A DNA stretch of 64,000 nucleotides from Pseudobutyrivibrio sp. YE44. Its GTDB lineage: Bacteria; Bacillota; Clostridia; Lachnospirales; Lachnospiraceae. Shown piece after piece: positions 7,947 through 16,622 of the stretch. Made by a program: the position numbers and the translations under genes. Within the stretch, counting starts at the first letter, position 1. The number at the start of each line of letters is the position of its first letter. A model generated the notes under the pieces. That model did not search any database and was not told the DNA's origin. It saw only the letters and a list, made by a program, of their open reading frames with translations. The stretch is taken from the NCBI RefSeq assembly GCF_900104335.1, contig NZ_FMXT01000008.1, positions 34,784-98,783 of the forward strand, in the 5' to 3' direction.

Positions 7947-8939
7947 ATGTCCAAAGGAGCAAACCAAAAGCTAAAGCTAAGTTATCTTTGCAGAATTCTT
8001 CAGGAGAAAACAGATGATGAACATAGTCTTACGCTATCGCAGATTATGAATGAGCTAGAGCGTTATGGTGTCACTGCAGAAAGGAAAAGTTTATATGATG
8101 ATTTTGCTGTAATGACAGAAAAACTTGGTATTGAAGTTATTAAAACTCCGAAGGGGCGCGAGACATATTATCATGTTGGAGAGCGTCAATTTGAACTTGC
8201 TGAGGTTAAGCTCCTTATTGATGCCATTCAGTCATCAAAATTCATAACAGAAAATAAATCAAAAGTTCTTATATCAAAGATAAAGAGTTTTGTAAGTGAA
8301 TATCAAGGAAAACAGCTACAACGACAGGTCTATATTAACACTCGCATCAAGAATATGAACGAAAGTATTTATTATAATGTGGATGCGGTTCATACAGCAA
8401 TATTTAACAACAAGCAAATTGAGTTCAAGTATTGTGAGTGGACATTGGATAAAAAACTTATTCCTAAAAAATCAGGAGCAAGTTATAGAGTCAGTCCATG
8501 GGCATTAACTTGGGCAAATGAGTATTACTATTTGGTGGCTTATGATCATGAGACCACAAAGATGAAACACTATCGCGTAGATAAGATGAAGGAGGTGTCT
8601 ATTAAAGATACTCTCCGAGAAGGAAAAGAAATATACAATGACCTTGATATGGGTGAATATGCTTTAGAGAATTTTTCTATGTTTGGGGGAGATATAAGGC
8701 GAGTACATATAGAGTTCCCTAATGAAAAGGTGGGCATTTTTATAGATAGATTTGGTAAGGACATCAATATACGAAATACATGTGAAGGTAGAAGTATGAT
8801 AGCTGTAGATGTTGCGATAAGTTCAGCTTTTTTTGGATGGATTTTTGGATTAGGAGCAGATGTGAAGATTACTGGTCCCGGAGATATTGTTAAACAGATG
8901 CAGCAAGAAGCAGAATTGTTTTTAAATAATTACAAATAA
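7947..8939 (+). CDS. WYL-domain transcriptional regulator
   Basis: A 330-residue regulator with an N-terminal winged helix (LSQIMNELERYGVTAERKSL), a central WYL domain (WANEYYYLVAYD, then KHYRVDKM) and a C-terminal WCX-like region. WYL proteins sense nucleic-acid or nucleotide ligands and often control defence genes, as BrxR and CapW do. ATG 7947 follows GGGAGG with good spacing; the in-frame ATG 7932 overlaps that site. It sits between two restriction systems, so control of one of them is plausible but unproved. Confidence 0.85.
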   Translation: MSKGANQKLKLSYLCRILQEKTDDEHSLTLSQIMNELERYGVTAERKSLYDDFAVMTEKLGIEVIKTPKGRETYYHVGERQFELAEVKLLIDAIQSSKFITENKSKVLISKIKSFVSEYQGKQLQRQVYINTRIKNMNESIYYNVDAVHTAIFNNKQIEFKYCEWTLDKKLIPKKSGASYRVSPWALTWANEYYYLVAYDHETTKMKHYRVDKMKEVSIKDTLREGKEIYNDLDMGEYALENFSMFGGDIRRVHIEFPNEKVGIFIDRFGKDINIRNTCEGRSMIAVDVAISSAFFGWIFGLGADVKITGPGDIVKQMQQEAELFLNNYK

Positions 8940-9013
8940 AGACGACTTATTGGACACCTAATTTAGTAATCTAATAACAGTAAAAAATTATAACCATATG
9001 GAGACCAGCTATT

Positions 9014-9130
9014 ATGAAAAGATTACTATTTTGGTTACAGCGAAAAAAACGAATCAAAAAAAGGAACTGCAGTCAGTGCTGTATGAAATGTCCATATTTT
9101 ATAGATTGCATAAATGATGGTGCATGGTAA
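9014..9130 (+). CDS. Small cysteine-rich peptide
   Basis: A 38-residue reading frame with a basic N-terminal helix (FWLQRKKRIKKR) and a Cys cluster of pattern CxxCCxxCx5C, suggesting metal binding. It lies 32 bases before dpnM and may be co-transcribed with it. The upstream region holds GGAG (9000-9003) at acceptable spacing from the ATG. I cannot name a family. The even Cys arrangement and position argue for a real gene, but it could be chance. Confidence 0.45.
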   Translation: MKRLLFWLQRKKRIKKRNCSQCCMKCPYFIDCINDGAW

Positions 9131-9162
9131 GGCATTATAGAAAAATTACTAGGAGAAACTAA

Positions 9163-9993
9163 ATGGAACCATTTGTAAAATGGGCTGGTGGAAAGAGACA
9201 GCTTTTAACAAAAATATGGGAAAGAACACCTAATAAATTTGACACATATTATGAGCCTTTTATTGGAGGAGGCGCAGTTTTGTTTCATCTGAGACCGGAG
9301 AAGGCAGTAATTAATGATACTAATGAACAATTAATTAATGTTTATCGTCAACTGAAAGCAGATCCAAGAGAAGTTATAAGACAGGTTTATAAATTGGATA
9401 GAGGGCCTTGTGATAAGGATTACTATTTGCTCCGAAGAGAGGAGTATAACAAAAAGATTGCGAATAAGGAATTAGATGCTGAATGTGCAGCCTACATGAT
9501 ATGGATTAATAAGCACTGTTTTAACGGTTTATATCGAGTTAATAATAAAGGTCTCTTTAACGTTCCATATAATAACAAGCAGACTGGAAAATCTATAGAT
9601 GAAGCAAACTTGATGAACATAGGATATTATTTGCAGGATGCTGACGTTCAGATTTATTGTAAAGATTTTGAGGATGTATGTAATGAAATAAAAGAGAACG
9701 ATTTTGTGTACTTTGATTCGCCGTATATTCCAGTTAGCGAGACGGCGTCATTTACAGATTATACCAAAGATGGATTTACCTATGATGACCACGTTAGACT
9801 TTCCGAACTATATAAGTCATTAGCATCAAAAGGTGTTAAGTGTATGCTTTCTAATCATGATGTTGACTTGGTGTATGAACTGTACAACGACAAGTCATTC
9901 AAGATTGATCAAATGGATGTAAAGAGAAATATTAATAGTAATGCTAAAAAGAGAAGAGGAAAAGAAGTAATTATTACTAACTATGAAATATAA
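9163..9993 (+). CDS. dpnM: Dam-type adenine methyltransferase of DpnII system
   Basis: A 276-residue D12-class enzyme that methylates adenine in GATC duplexes. The opening KWAGGKRQLL and FIGGGAVLF are the AdoMet site, and the catalytic motif IV reads DSPY at residues 185-188 (VYFDSPYIPVSE), where most relatives have DPPY. The gene order with DpnA-like and DpnII-like proteins makes the assignment firm. The start follows CTAGGAGAAACTA. It overlaps the next gene by 11 bases. The Ser in motif IV is unusual but the rest of the active region is intact. Confidence 0.92.
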   Translation: MEPFVKWAGGKRQLLTKIWERTPNKFDTYYEPFIGGGAVLFHLRPEKAVINDTNEQLINVYRQLKADPREVIRQVYKLDRGPCDKDYYLLRREEYNKKIANKELDAECAAYMIWINKHCFNGLYRVNNKGLFNVPYNNKQTGKSIDEANLMNIGYYLQDADVQIYCKDFEDVCNEIKENDFVYFDSPYIPVSETASFTDYTKDGFTYDDHVRLSELYKSLASKGVKCMLSNHDVDLVYELYNDKSFKIDQMDVKRNINSNAKKRRGKEVIITNYEI

Positions 9994-10759
9994 TATTTCT
10001 AACAAAAAACCATATTATGAGGATGAGACATCAGTATTGTTCTTGGATGATACATTTAATGTTTTAAAGACTCTGAAGCCAGAATCAGTAGATATGATAT
10101 TTGCAGACCCGCCATATTTTTTGTCTAATGATGGAATAACATGTCAAGCAGGTAAGATGGTTTCTGTTAATAAGGGGGATTGGGATAAAGCTTATTCCTT
10201 TGATGAAAAGCATAAATTTAACAGGAAATGGTTGAAAGCATGTAAAAGGGTCCTGAAGCCGAATGGAACAATATGGGTAAGTGGGACACTGCATAACATT
10301 TATTCAATAGGTACAGCTTTAGAACAGGAAGGATTTAAAATAATAAATAACATTACATGGCAGAAAACTAATCCTCCACCTAATCTTGCCTGCAGATGTT
10401 TTACCCATAGTACGGAAACTATTTTATGGGCAAAGAAGAACGAGAAAAAAGCCAAGCATTTTTTTAATTATCAATTGATGAAAGAACGAAATGCTGGAAA
10501 GCAGCAGAAGGATGTTTGGACTGGGGCGTTGACACCAAAGAAAGAGAAGGAATATGGAAAGCATCCAACACAAAAACCAAAATACTTACTAGAAGAGATA
10601 ATTTTAGCATCATCACAGGAAGGTGATGTGATATTAGACCCGTTTTGCGGTAGTTCAACAACGGGTGTTGTAGCAAAAGAATTAAATAGATTCTATATAG
10701 GGATAGATAATAACCAGGAATTTATAGATATTTCCAAGAGGAGATTAGAAGATGCGTAA
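9983..10759 (+). CDS. dpnA: DpnA-type adenine methyltransferase
   Basis: A 258-residue beta-class methyltransferase: motif IV ADPPY at about residue 35, then the substrate region, then motif I DPFCGSSTTG near the end. DpnA enzymes also act on single-stranded GATC DNA, which in the DpnII system is thought to protect incoming DNA. That would suit a gene carried by an element that moves as a single strand. It overlaps dpnM upstream and dpnB downstream, so translation is probably coupled. Confidence 0.92.
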   Translation: MKYNISNKKPYYEDETSVLFLDDTFNVLKTLKPESVDMIFADPPYFLSNDGITCQAGKMVSVNKGDWDKAYSFDEKHKFNRKWLKACKRVLKPNGTIWVSGTLHNIYSIGTALEQEGFKIINNITWQKTNPPPNLACRCFTHSTETILWAKKNEKKAKHFFNYQLMKERNAGKQQKDVWTGALTPKKEKEYGKHPTQKPKYLLEEIILASSQEGDVILDPFCGSSTTGVVAKELNRFYIGIDNNQEFIDISKRRLEDA

Positions 10760-11624
10760 TTTTGAGGAATGGCTAGGGACAATGAGACCTAGTATAAATC
10801 AATATGATTATTATGTTGATTTTGACAAGGTATATGAGAACGTAGAGGCTATGAAGGTAGAGCTTAATATCATGAATAGTCTAATAGGTTCTAAAAATAT
10901 TGAAAATGATATTAGACAATTGATTGAAAGATATCCAGAGATTATAAAATGTATACCAACACTTTTAGCTGTTAGACAAACTGAAATATATGCGCAGGAT
11001 GATGATGGAGCATTTAATTATAATTTCATTGAAATGAATTACGATATAGAGCAGTACATCGTATTTATGAAGAAAACAGGGTTGCTTGACCTGATTTCAA
11101 ACCATTTGATAAACAATTTAGTAGATTATTGTTTAGGTATTGAAGTTGGACTCGACAGTAATGGTCGAAAAAATCGTGGTGGACATCAAATGGAAGACTT
11201 GGTTGAATCATACCTCGAAAAAGCAGGTGTAGAGTACTACAAAGAGATGTACCTAACAGAGATAGAAGAAAAGTGGGGAGTGGATTTGTCTCCAATATCC
11301 GCTGAGGGAAAGAGTACGAAGAGATGGGATTTTGTGGTTAAAACAGTAGAAAAGATATATGTTATTGAAACCAATTTTTATTCAGCGGGTGGTTCAAAAT
11401 TAAATGAGACATCAAGAAGCTATGAATTAATTGCACAAAAGATGAAAGAAGTCGATGGGGTTGAATTTATTTGGGTTACAGATGGAGGCGGATGGAAGTC
11501 TGCAAGAAAAAATTTATCTGAGACGTTTGGTGTTCTTGATACTTTATTTAACATAAAAGACATGGAAGATGGAGCATTAAAGAGTTTGTTTGATTATGGA
11601 AAGAATGGACTGTTTGAAATGTAA
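10752..11624 (+). CDS. dpnB: DpnII-type GATC restriction endonuclease
   Basis: A 290-residue protein matching the DpnII/MboI endonuclease family in length, gene order and sequence (MRNFEEWLGTMRPSINQYDY; RYPEIIKCIPTLLAVR). The likely catalytic region is WDFVVKTVEKIYVIETNFYS, with an acidic pair and Glu typical of the family. It cuts unmethylated GATC. The start overlaps the end of dpnA by eight bases. No truncation is seen, so the three-gene system looks complete. Confidence 0.92.
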   Translation: MRNFEEWLGTMRPSINQYDYYVDFDKVYENVEAMKVELNIMNSLIGSKNIENDIRQLIERYPEIIKCIPTLLAVRQTEIYAQDDDGAFNYNFIEMNYDIEQYIVFMKKTGLLDLISNHLINNLVDYCLGIEVGLDSNGRKNRGGHQMEDLVESYLEKAGVEYYKEMYLTEIEEKWGVDLSPISAEGKSTKRWDFVVKTVEKIYVIETNFYSAGGSKLNETSRSYELIAQKMKEVDGVEFIWVTDGGGWKSARKNLSETFGVLDTLFNIKDMEDGALKSLFDYGKNGLFEM

Positions 11625-11669
11625 ACAATAATATATGACAGCATATTATTATGGAAACGGGAGGAGAAA

Positions 11670-13940
11670 ATGACAAACTGGGAGTATTTAGTATCAGGAG
11701 ATGAACTAAAAGAAGCAGCTAAAGAAAGAAAAAATAAGACTATAAAAAATAAGGTGGATAGAGACTCGGTTGAAAATTATTTGCAAGATGGTTGGTTTAT
11801 AACAAAAGAATATAAAAATGGAAAAGTTCTGATAGAAAAAAATAAGCCTATTGGAGATCTATTTGAAAACGAAGTCTGGAATATTTTTTATAGAATGGGT
11901 TTTACAACGCTTAATTCAACAAATGATTTTAAAGTTCAATTTTCTAAGAGGCAGAGTAAGCAAGTAGATATTGTTGCAATAGATGATGAAGTATGTTTGC
12001 TTATAGAATGTAAGTGTAGTGATACATATGATAAGAATCATATATTTGATAAAGATCTAAAAGAAATACCGACTATAAGAGATGGAATAATACAAGAAAT
12101 ATCGTCCAAATATCCTGGTAGAAAATTTAAATATATATTTGCTACCAAGAATTATTCCATAGGAAATGCCGATAGGATACGAATGGAAGAATTTGATATA
12201 TCCAATTTTGAAATGGATGTTGTTGATTATTATGATAAGTTAGTCAATTATATCGGTCCAGCGGCTAAGTATCAGTTACTAGGAAATATATTTGCAGGAA
12301 AGACTATAGAAAATATGGAAAGTATGGTACCTGCCATTGAGGGTATAATGGGAGGAGGATTAAAATACTATTCATTTTCTATAGAACCAGAAAGATTATT
12401 AAAATTAGCATATATTTTACATAGAGATAATGCAAATGAAACATTAATGCCAACTTATCAAAGACTAATAACAAAAGATAGATTAACAAAAGTAAAGCAA
12501 TTTGTAGATAATGGGGGTTATTTTCCCAATTCTATTATTATTTCCATAGATAATAAAGGAGCAGATCTTTTGTTCGAGCCTTTGACAGATGAGAATATAA
12601 ATAAGTTTTCACGTGCTGGAATTCTACATTTACCAAAGACATATAGTTCTGCATTTGTAATCGATGGACAACATAGATTATATGGATATTCAGATTCAAC
12701 TCATGGTAAAGATAATGCTATACCGGTGGTAGCTTTCGTTGACATGGATAAATATGAGCAACTAAAAATGTTTATGGATATTAATGAGAATCAAAAGGCT
12801 GTAAATAAGACTTTAAGAAACAGTCTGAATATAAACATATTTTGGAATTCAGAGTCATATTTAGAGAGGTCAAAAGCTGTTATGCTTGCGTTATGTGAAA
12901 GATTGGGCACAACGCAAAACTCCCCACTTTATGACAGAATAGTAACAGGAACTAATAGTAGTACGAATAGAAGATGTATAACATCAGAGTCGTTAAGACT
13001 AGCACTTGAAAAAACAAGTTTTTTTAACAAATATAAGAGTAAAATCAATAATGAAGTAGTGAAGTATGGTACGTTTGATAAATTAGATAACAAAAAAACG
13101 CTAGATTTATTATTACCGTTTTTAATAAAATCTCTTAGGACAATTGAAGAAAATTGCTTGGAGGAATGGGATAAAGGTAATCAGGGATATATAGCTATAA
13201 ATAATTGTATGTCTGCAATTATTAGAATAATAGATGATATTGTTAATATAAAATTGACAGAAAAAGGTTTAGAAGTAGTAAATGATAGGAGTTTCTATAA
13301 AGAATGCGAGGAATTATTGACTTGTTTAGGAGTTACTCTCAATAATTTGAGTGATGAAGCTATACATGAAATCAAAACAGCTAAAGGTGCAGCTGCTGAA
13401 AATATATCACGCAGAAAATTGCAAGTAGAATTCCATAACAGATATCCAGAATATACTACGCAGGATCTAGAAGAATATATTGAATATTATCTGGAAGATT
13501 TCAGTGAGGAAGCTTTATATGAAGCTAAGGAGTTGGAAACTAAAATTATTGAAATTTTAAAGCAAAAATTTATGGGAGAGCCAAATTGGTTAAATAAGTA
13601 TGTGCCTGAAAGTACAAAGAATTCTGTTATAGCAAATACAGCGATAGCAAAAAACAATAATAGTATTCTTGGCGTCGAAGGTAAAAATGTAACTGAGTGG
13701 GATTTTATTTCTTATAAAGAGGTAAGTGATATAATATCTTATGGAAGCAATTGGTCTACAATGTTTCAAGAAGAGTTTAAAATAATAGAAGATGGCAAGC
13801 CTAATAAGAAAAAAACTGTTGAATGGTTAAAGCATGTAGGGGACTTGAAAAGAAAAGCAGAGGCAAAAGCAAAAATAACAAAATTGGACTATGAGTTTAT
13901 TAACGAGTATTATACAGCGTTATGCAAAACATCTCTGTAA
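11670..13940 (+). CDS. Nuclease-DGQHR (DndB-like) fusion protein
   Basis: A 756-residue protein. Residues about 60-170 look like a restriction-type nuclease fold: Glu66, Asp100 (KQVDIVAID) and Glu113-x-Lys115 (LLIECKC). Residues about 230-420 hold a DGQHR domain with the exact signature VIDGQHRLYGY at 331-340 and the later MDINENQKAVN block, as in DndB and DpdB. The remainder is an unassigned helical region. Its own AGGAG lies before ATG 11670, 45 bases after dpnB, so it may be the fourth gene of the DpnII operon. It is likely a defence protein; its substrate is unknown. A terminator follows. Confidence 0.75.
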   Translation: MTNWEYLVSGDELKEAAKERKNKTIKNKVDRDSVENYLQDGWFITKEYKNGKVLIEKNKPIGDLFENEVWNIFYRMGFTTLNSTNDFKVQFSKRQSKQVDIVAIDDEVCLLIECKCSDTYDKNHIFDKDLKEIPTIRDGIIQEISSKYPGRKFKYIFATKNYSIGNADRIRMEEFDISNFEMDVVDYYDKLVNYIGPAAKYQLLGNIFAGKTIENMESMVPAIEGIMGGGLKYYSFSIEPERLLKLAYILHRDNANETLMPTYQRLITKDRLTKVKQFVDNGGYFPNSIIISIDNKGADLLFEPLTDENINKFSRAGILHLPKTYSSAFVIDGQHRLYGYSDSTHGKDNAIPVVAFVDMDKYEQLKMFMDINENQKAVNKTLRNSLNINIFWNSESYLERSKAVMLALCERLGTTQNSPLYDRIVTGTNSSTNRRCITSESLRLALEKTSFFNKYKSKINNEVVKYGTFDKLDNKKTLDLLLPFLIKSLRTIEENCLEEWDKGNQGYIAINNCMSAIIRIIDDIVNIKLTEKGLEVVNDRSFYKECEELLTCLGVTLNNLSDEAIHEIKTAKGAAAENISRRKLQVEFHNRYPEYTTQDLEEYIEYYLEDFSEEALYEAKELETKIIEILKQKFMGEPNWLNKYVPESTKNSVIANTAIAKNNNSILGVEGKNVTEWDFISYKEVSDIISYGSNWSTMFQEEFKIIEDGKPNKKKTVEWLKHVGDLKRKAEAKAKITKLDYEFINEYYTALCKTSL

Positions 13941-13984
13941 AGGAAACTATAGGCTATAAAGAGAATTAAAGAATAAAAGAGAAT

Positions 13985-14015
13985 AAGGAGCCCTATTTAT
14001 AGGACTCCTTTTTTT
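13985..14015 (+). terminator. Intrinsic terminator after DGQHR gene
   Basis: AAGGAGCCCTA pairs with TAGGACTCCTT around a TTTA loop (one A-C mismatch), followed by TTTTT. It closes the defence block. Confidence 0.8.
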
Positions 14016-14069
14016 GTACCCTATAATTAGAAAAAAATCATTAGGTAGATAGAAAGTGGAGTTTTAGTT

Positions 14070-15215
14070 ATGTGTGCAATGAGTCAGCAGATTTTGTATG
14101 GTGAGCTATTTAAAGATGTAGAGGATAGCCTTACAAATATAGATGATTATGCATGGGGTGAAGAGCTATTTGAATTCCCAATTATCGTTTATACAAAGAA
14201 TAGAAGTACAATCCCTGGATATCAAAGAGTATGCCAGGAGGCTGTAGAGGTGGGATTAATAACGATTGATCCACATGCTGCAGGAATGATAGAAGTTGTA
14301 CCAGCGTTGTATGAGCCAACAAACAAACGAGTTTATATTAAGGAAGATGCATTTAATAAGCATTGGAGACATTTAAAGAAAAGTATAGCAATTGGGATTG
14401 AGAATAACCCTGATTATTGTACAGAGAGAGGGATAGAGACACCAGAGGATATTGTTGATTTGAGAGTTCTTCGTAGTTATAACAGAGAGCCGTATATTAC
14501 ATATCACGGAAAGATAAAATATAAGACTCGAAAGCAAGAGCAGCAAAAGGAGAGCGAATCAAAGAGAGCTAGACAAAGCAAGCTAGATAATCCTAAGAAT
14601 ATATACTTCTATTCAAGTAATCGAGATGGCTCTAGACAGATTCATGATAAAGAGTGTGAGGTTTTGGATTCAATACCAGATGAGAAATTTATGGGAAGCT
14701 CGGAGGTTCCAGATGGTTATATTCTCTGCAGAAAATGTAAGCGAAAACTATTGATACGAATGGGATGTTATCCAAACACAAAACAGATTCCTACATGTGC
14801 AGGATTTTTCCAAAAATACAGAGTATCAACCGCTGAATTGGAGCGTATGGTAGATATGGGAATCACATTTCATGCGGAAGATATGAGTGTTATGACTGTA
14901 AATGGAATCGAAGATAACTGGCAGATAAGAGCCGTTGGAGATGGCGTTAGCCTTTGGCATAATAATTATATAAAGCTAAGTGATACTGAAAGATATATAA
15001 CGGATGGATTTCATGAGCAAAACTGCAATGGTAACATGACCTATATATTACATTATATTGAATGTTATACATGGAAAAAGCATCTTGAAGGCGAAGAGCG
15101 AAAGAAGGTTAAGGCTGAAGAAGAGGCTCGTATTATTGCCATTGAAGAAGAAAGAAGAACACATTGGTATTACAGGTTTATTGATAGAGTTAAGAGATTT
15201 TTAGGAAGGAAGTAA
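14070..15215 (+). CDS. Element protein with zinc-binding cysteines
   Basis: A 381-residue soluble protein that I cannot place in a named family. A Cys/His group in the middle (IHDKECEVL, then ILCRKCKRKLLIRMGC) looks like a zinc site; the segment before it, NIYFYSSNRDGSRQIHDKEC, resembles a short Ada-like zinc domain. Most of the rest is alpha/beta, with a charged coiled stretch and an amphipathic basic helix at the C-terminus. It begins the accessory-control block of the element and is followed four bases later by the small antitoxin-like gene, so the two are probably one transcript. Confidence 0.65.
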   Translation: MCAMSQQILYGELFKDVEDSLTNIDDYAWGEELFEFPIIVYTKNRSTIPGYQRVCQEAVEVGLITIDPHAAGMIEVVPALYEPTNKRVYIKEDAFNKHWRHLKKSIAIGIENNPDYCTERGIETPEDIVDLRVLRSYNREPYITYHGKIKYKTRKQEQQKESESKRARQSKLDNPKNIYFYSSNRDGSRQIHDKECEVLDSIPDEKFMGSSEVPDGYILCRKCKRKLLIRMGCYPNTKQIPTCAGFFQKYRVSTAELERMVDMGITFHAEDMSVMTVNGIEDNWQIRAVGDGVSLWHNNYIKLSDTERYITDGFHEQNCNGNMTYILHYIECYTWKKHLEGEERKKVKAEEEARIIAIEEERRTHWYYRFIDRVKRFLGRK

Positions 15216-15219
15216 AAAA

Positions 15220-15384
15220 ATGAGTAAGGAAAAAAATACAAGAAAAATAACAGATGAGAATGCTACGAAAGATTCGTTCTATTCAGAGACGAATATTGAA
15301 CATCTAAAAAAGATTATTGCGGAATATGAAAGCGGAAAGACGAAGCCAGAAGAGCATAATTTAATAGAACTTGATAAGAAGTAG
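15220..15384 (+). CDS. Small antitoxin-like peptide, no toxin beside it
   Basis: A 54-residue protein. The order of features, SFYSETNIEHLKKIIAEYES, a GKTKPEEHN linker and LIELD at the end, resembles the toxin-binding C-terminal half of Phd/RelB antitoxins. The DNA-binding half is short or absent. AAGGAAG precedes ATG 15220. The neighbouring genes do not look like toxins, so it may be an orphan or may regulate something else in the element. Confidence 0.55.
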   Translation: MSKEKNTRKITDENATKDSFYSETNIEHLKKIIAEYESGKTKPEEHNLIELDKK

Positions 15385-15406
15385 TAAGAAGTAGGAGGAA
15401 TTAAAA

Positions 15407-15802
15407 ATGGGAGTTTATGATTCATTATATGTAAAGGATATATGCCCTAATTGCCACAAAGAAGTAGAGTATTGCTTTAAAACAAAGGAGTTTGGACTAT
15501 CATATCAAGAGTATCACGTAGGAGATTATGTGACTAAGGCTAACGAAAACTGCTATTTAGACTTAAAAGAATATTGCCCTGAATGTGGATATGAAAAAGA
15601 GTTGGTTTTTGAGATAAAAAACGGGCAATGGACAAGAACTTTATCAAAAGACGCACATAACGAAGAAACGAAACGAGTACCGTTGAGGCAAAAATTAAAA
15701 AGGCTTGAAAGCGTGATAGCTGAATTGCCAGAGGAATACATAAACGTAGTTGAAGATCATTTAGATTATATAATTTATAAGTGTACTGGAGAGATAGAAT
15801 AA
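15407..15802 (+). CDS. Zinc-ribbon element protein
   Basis: A 131-residue protein of unknown function. Two CxxC pairs, ICPNCHKEV at residues 12-17 and YCPECGYEK near residue 57, would form one zinc ribbon. The C-terminal 45 residues are predicted helix. A clear AGGAGG at 15391-15396 precedes the ATG. No family was recognised; the composition and location suggest a DNA- or protein-binding accessory factor of the element. Confidence 0.65.
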   Translation: MGVYDSLYVKDICPNCHKEVEYCFKTKEFGLSYQEYHVGDYVTKANENCYLDLKEYCPECGYEKELVFEIKNGQWTRTLSKDAHNEETKRVPLRQKLKRLESVIAELPEEYINVVEDHLDYIIYKCTGEIE

Positions 15803-15829
15803 TAAGCTAAAGAACTAATGGGAGAGGAA

Positions 15830-16036
15830 ATGGAGCATTATCATTCAAATCTAAGAGAAATTAGAGAGAAAGCAGGTATATCACAACAACAACTTGCTAA
15901 CGCTATTGGTGTTAGTCGAAAAACTATTATAGCGATGGAATCAGAGTGTGGTTCTGATCCAAGAATTAGCACAGTAAAAAGGCTTTTAGCATATCTAGAA
16001 GTGGGGTTTGAGGACTTATACAATACTTGTGATTAA
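15830..16036 (+). CDS. XRE-family regulator
   Basis: A 68-residue helix-turn-helix protein (SNLREIREKAGISQQQLANA, then VSRKTIIAME), with the SDPRISTVKRLLAYLEVGFE tail common to this small Cro-like group. ATG 15830 is preferred to 15818, since GGAGAGG lies between them and serves the later one. It probably controls the promoters in the intergenic region that follows or the next regulator. Confidence 0.85.
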   Translation: MEHYHSNLREIREKAGISQQQLANAIGVSRKTIIAMESECGSDPRISTVKRLLAYLEVGFEDLYNTCD

Positions 16037-16070
16037 GTACGATAAATGTCACAAGTAACCTATAATGGAC

Positions 16071-16134
16071 TTGTAATACACACCTGTCCTAGCCTATAAT
16101 TTAACCATGAAAACAAACAATTGTTCTTGTTTTC
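16071..16134 (+). promoter_or_regulatory. Promoter followed by hairpin at the transcript start
   Basis: TTGTAA (16071-16076), an 18-base spacer and TATAAT (16095-16100) form a promoter. The next bases, 16109-16134, form an inverted repeat (GAAAACAA ... TTGTTTTC) that would sit at the 5' end of the RNA or serve as an operator. Confidence 0.55.
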
Positions 16135-16141
16135 TAAGGGA

Positions 16142-16252
16142 GTGAATAAAAGGGTAAATGTACATGCGGAAGGTGATTCCCTTTTCCTTTTAGCGGTACG
16201 AACTAGTCATTTCAGTTCAAAGGAGGGTGTTATGAAACATGCAAGAAGTTAA
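16142..16252 (+). CDS. Possible 36-codon GTG-start reading frame
   Basis: The frame from GTG 16142 stays open through 16252 and would give a 36-residue peptide beginning VNKRVNVHAEGDSLFLL. A second ATG in it at 16232 would give only MKHARS. The AAGGGA before the GTG is too close to be a convincing ribosome site. It overlaps the start of the next gene in another frame, so it may act as a leader peptide or be noncoding. Confidence 0.25.
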   Translation: MNKRVNVHAEGDSLFLLAVRTSHFSSKEGVMKHARS

Positions 16253-16439
16253 GTTTCATTGCAAAAAGTGCAAGAAATCTATAGGACTGACCTACAATGT
16301 AAGTGGTAATCCATCAGCCCCGGTATTACCAAATTTCACATTGAAGTGTCGTGTATGTAGAAAAGTATCAACTTTAAGAAATTATACGGAATCGATGATT
16401 CTTGAAAGAATAGATAGTGAGTTTAAGTTCTATTTATAA
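16239..16439 (+). CDS. Small zinc-ribbon protein
   Basis: A 66-residue protein with CKKCKK near residue 8 and CRVCRK near residue 37, spaced for a single zinc ribbon. AGGAGGG (16221-16227) is 11 bases upstream of ATG 16239 and only four from an overlapping ATG in another frame, so translation may be shared or coupled. Such short cys-rich proteins are frequent in Clostridiales conjugative elements. Function is unknown. Confidence 0.65.
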   Translation: MQEVKFHCKKCKKSIGLTYNVSGNPSAPVLPNFTLKCRVCRKVSTLRNYTESMILERIDSEFKFYL

Positions 16440-16504
16440 CCACGCGACAGTAACTATATAATTGAATTAAGGCTCCATGATATAAGGAGGCAGTAATGCA
16501 ATCC

Positions 16505-16622
16505 TAGGGACGCATGGGAAAATAACCAGCGAAAGCTGGGGCTTCCCGTGTGCCTACAATAGAATAATGTAGAAGAGAGAATCCTCTTTTCCTGGTTATA
16601 AGCCGGGAAGAGAGGATTTTTT
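16505..16622 (+). promoter_or_regulatory. Structured RNA leader with attenuator-like hairpin
   Basis: A first domain pairs TAGG (16505-16508) and CGCATGGGAA (16511-16520) with TTCCCGTGTG and CCTA (16543-16556), and encloses CCAGC-GAAA-GCTGG (16526-16539). A second hairpin (16580-16618, 16 pairs, loop TTATAAG) ends in six Ts. That hairpin contains the AGAGG that would serve the TTG start at 16621. The layout fits a terminator or translation switch controlling the XRE gene. Confidence 0.6.

Noticed and set aside
16505..16556. Possible c-di-GMP-I riboswitch (GAAA-capped stem, AACC flank)
   Set aside because: The receptor sequence ACGCAAAGCC and the second helix of that class are missing; it is kept as an unassigned structure.
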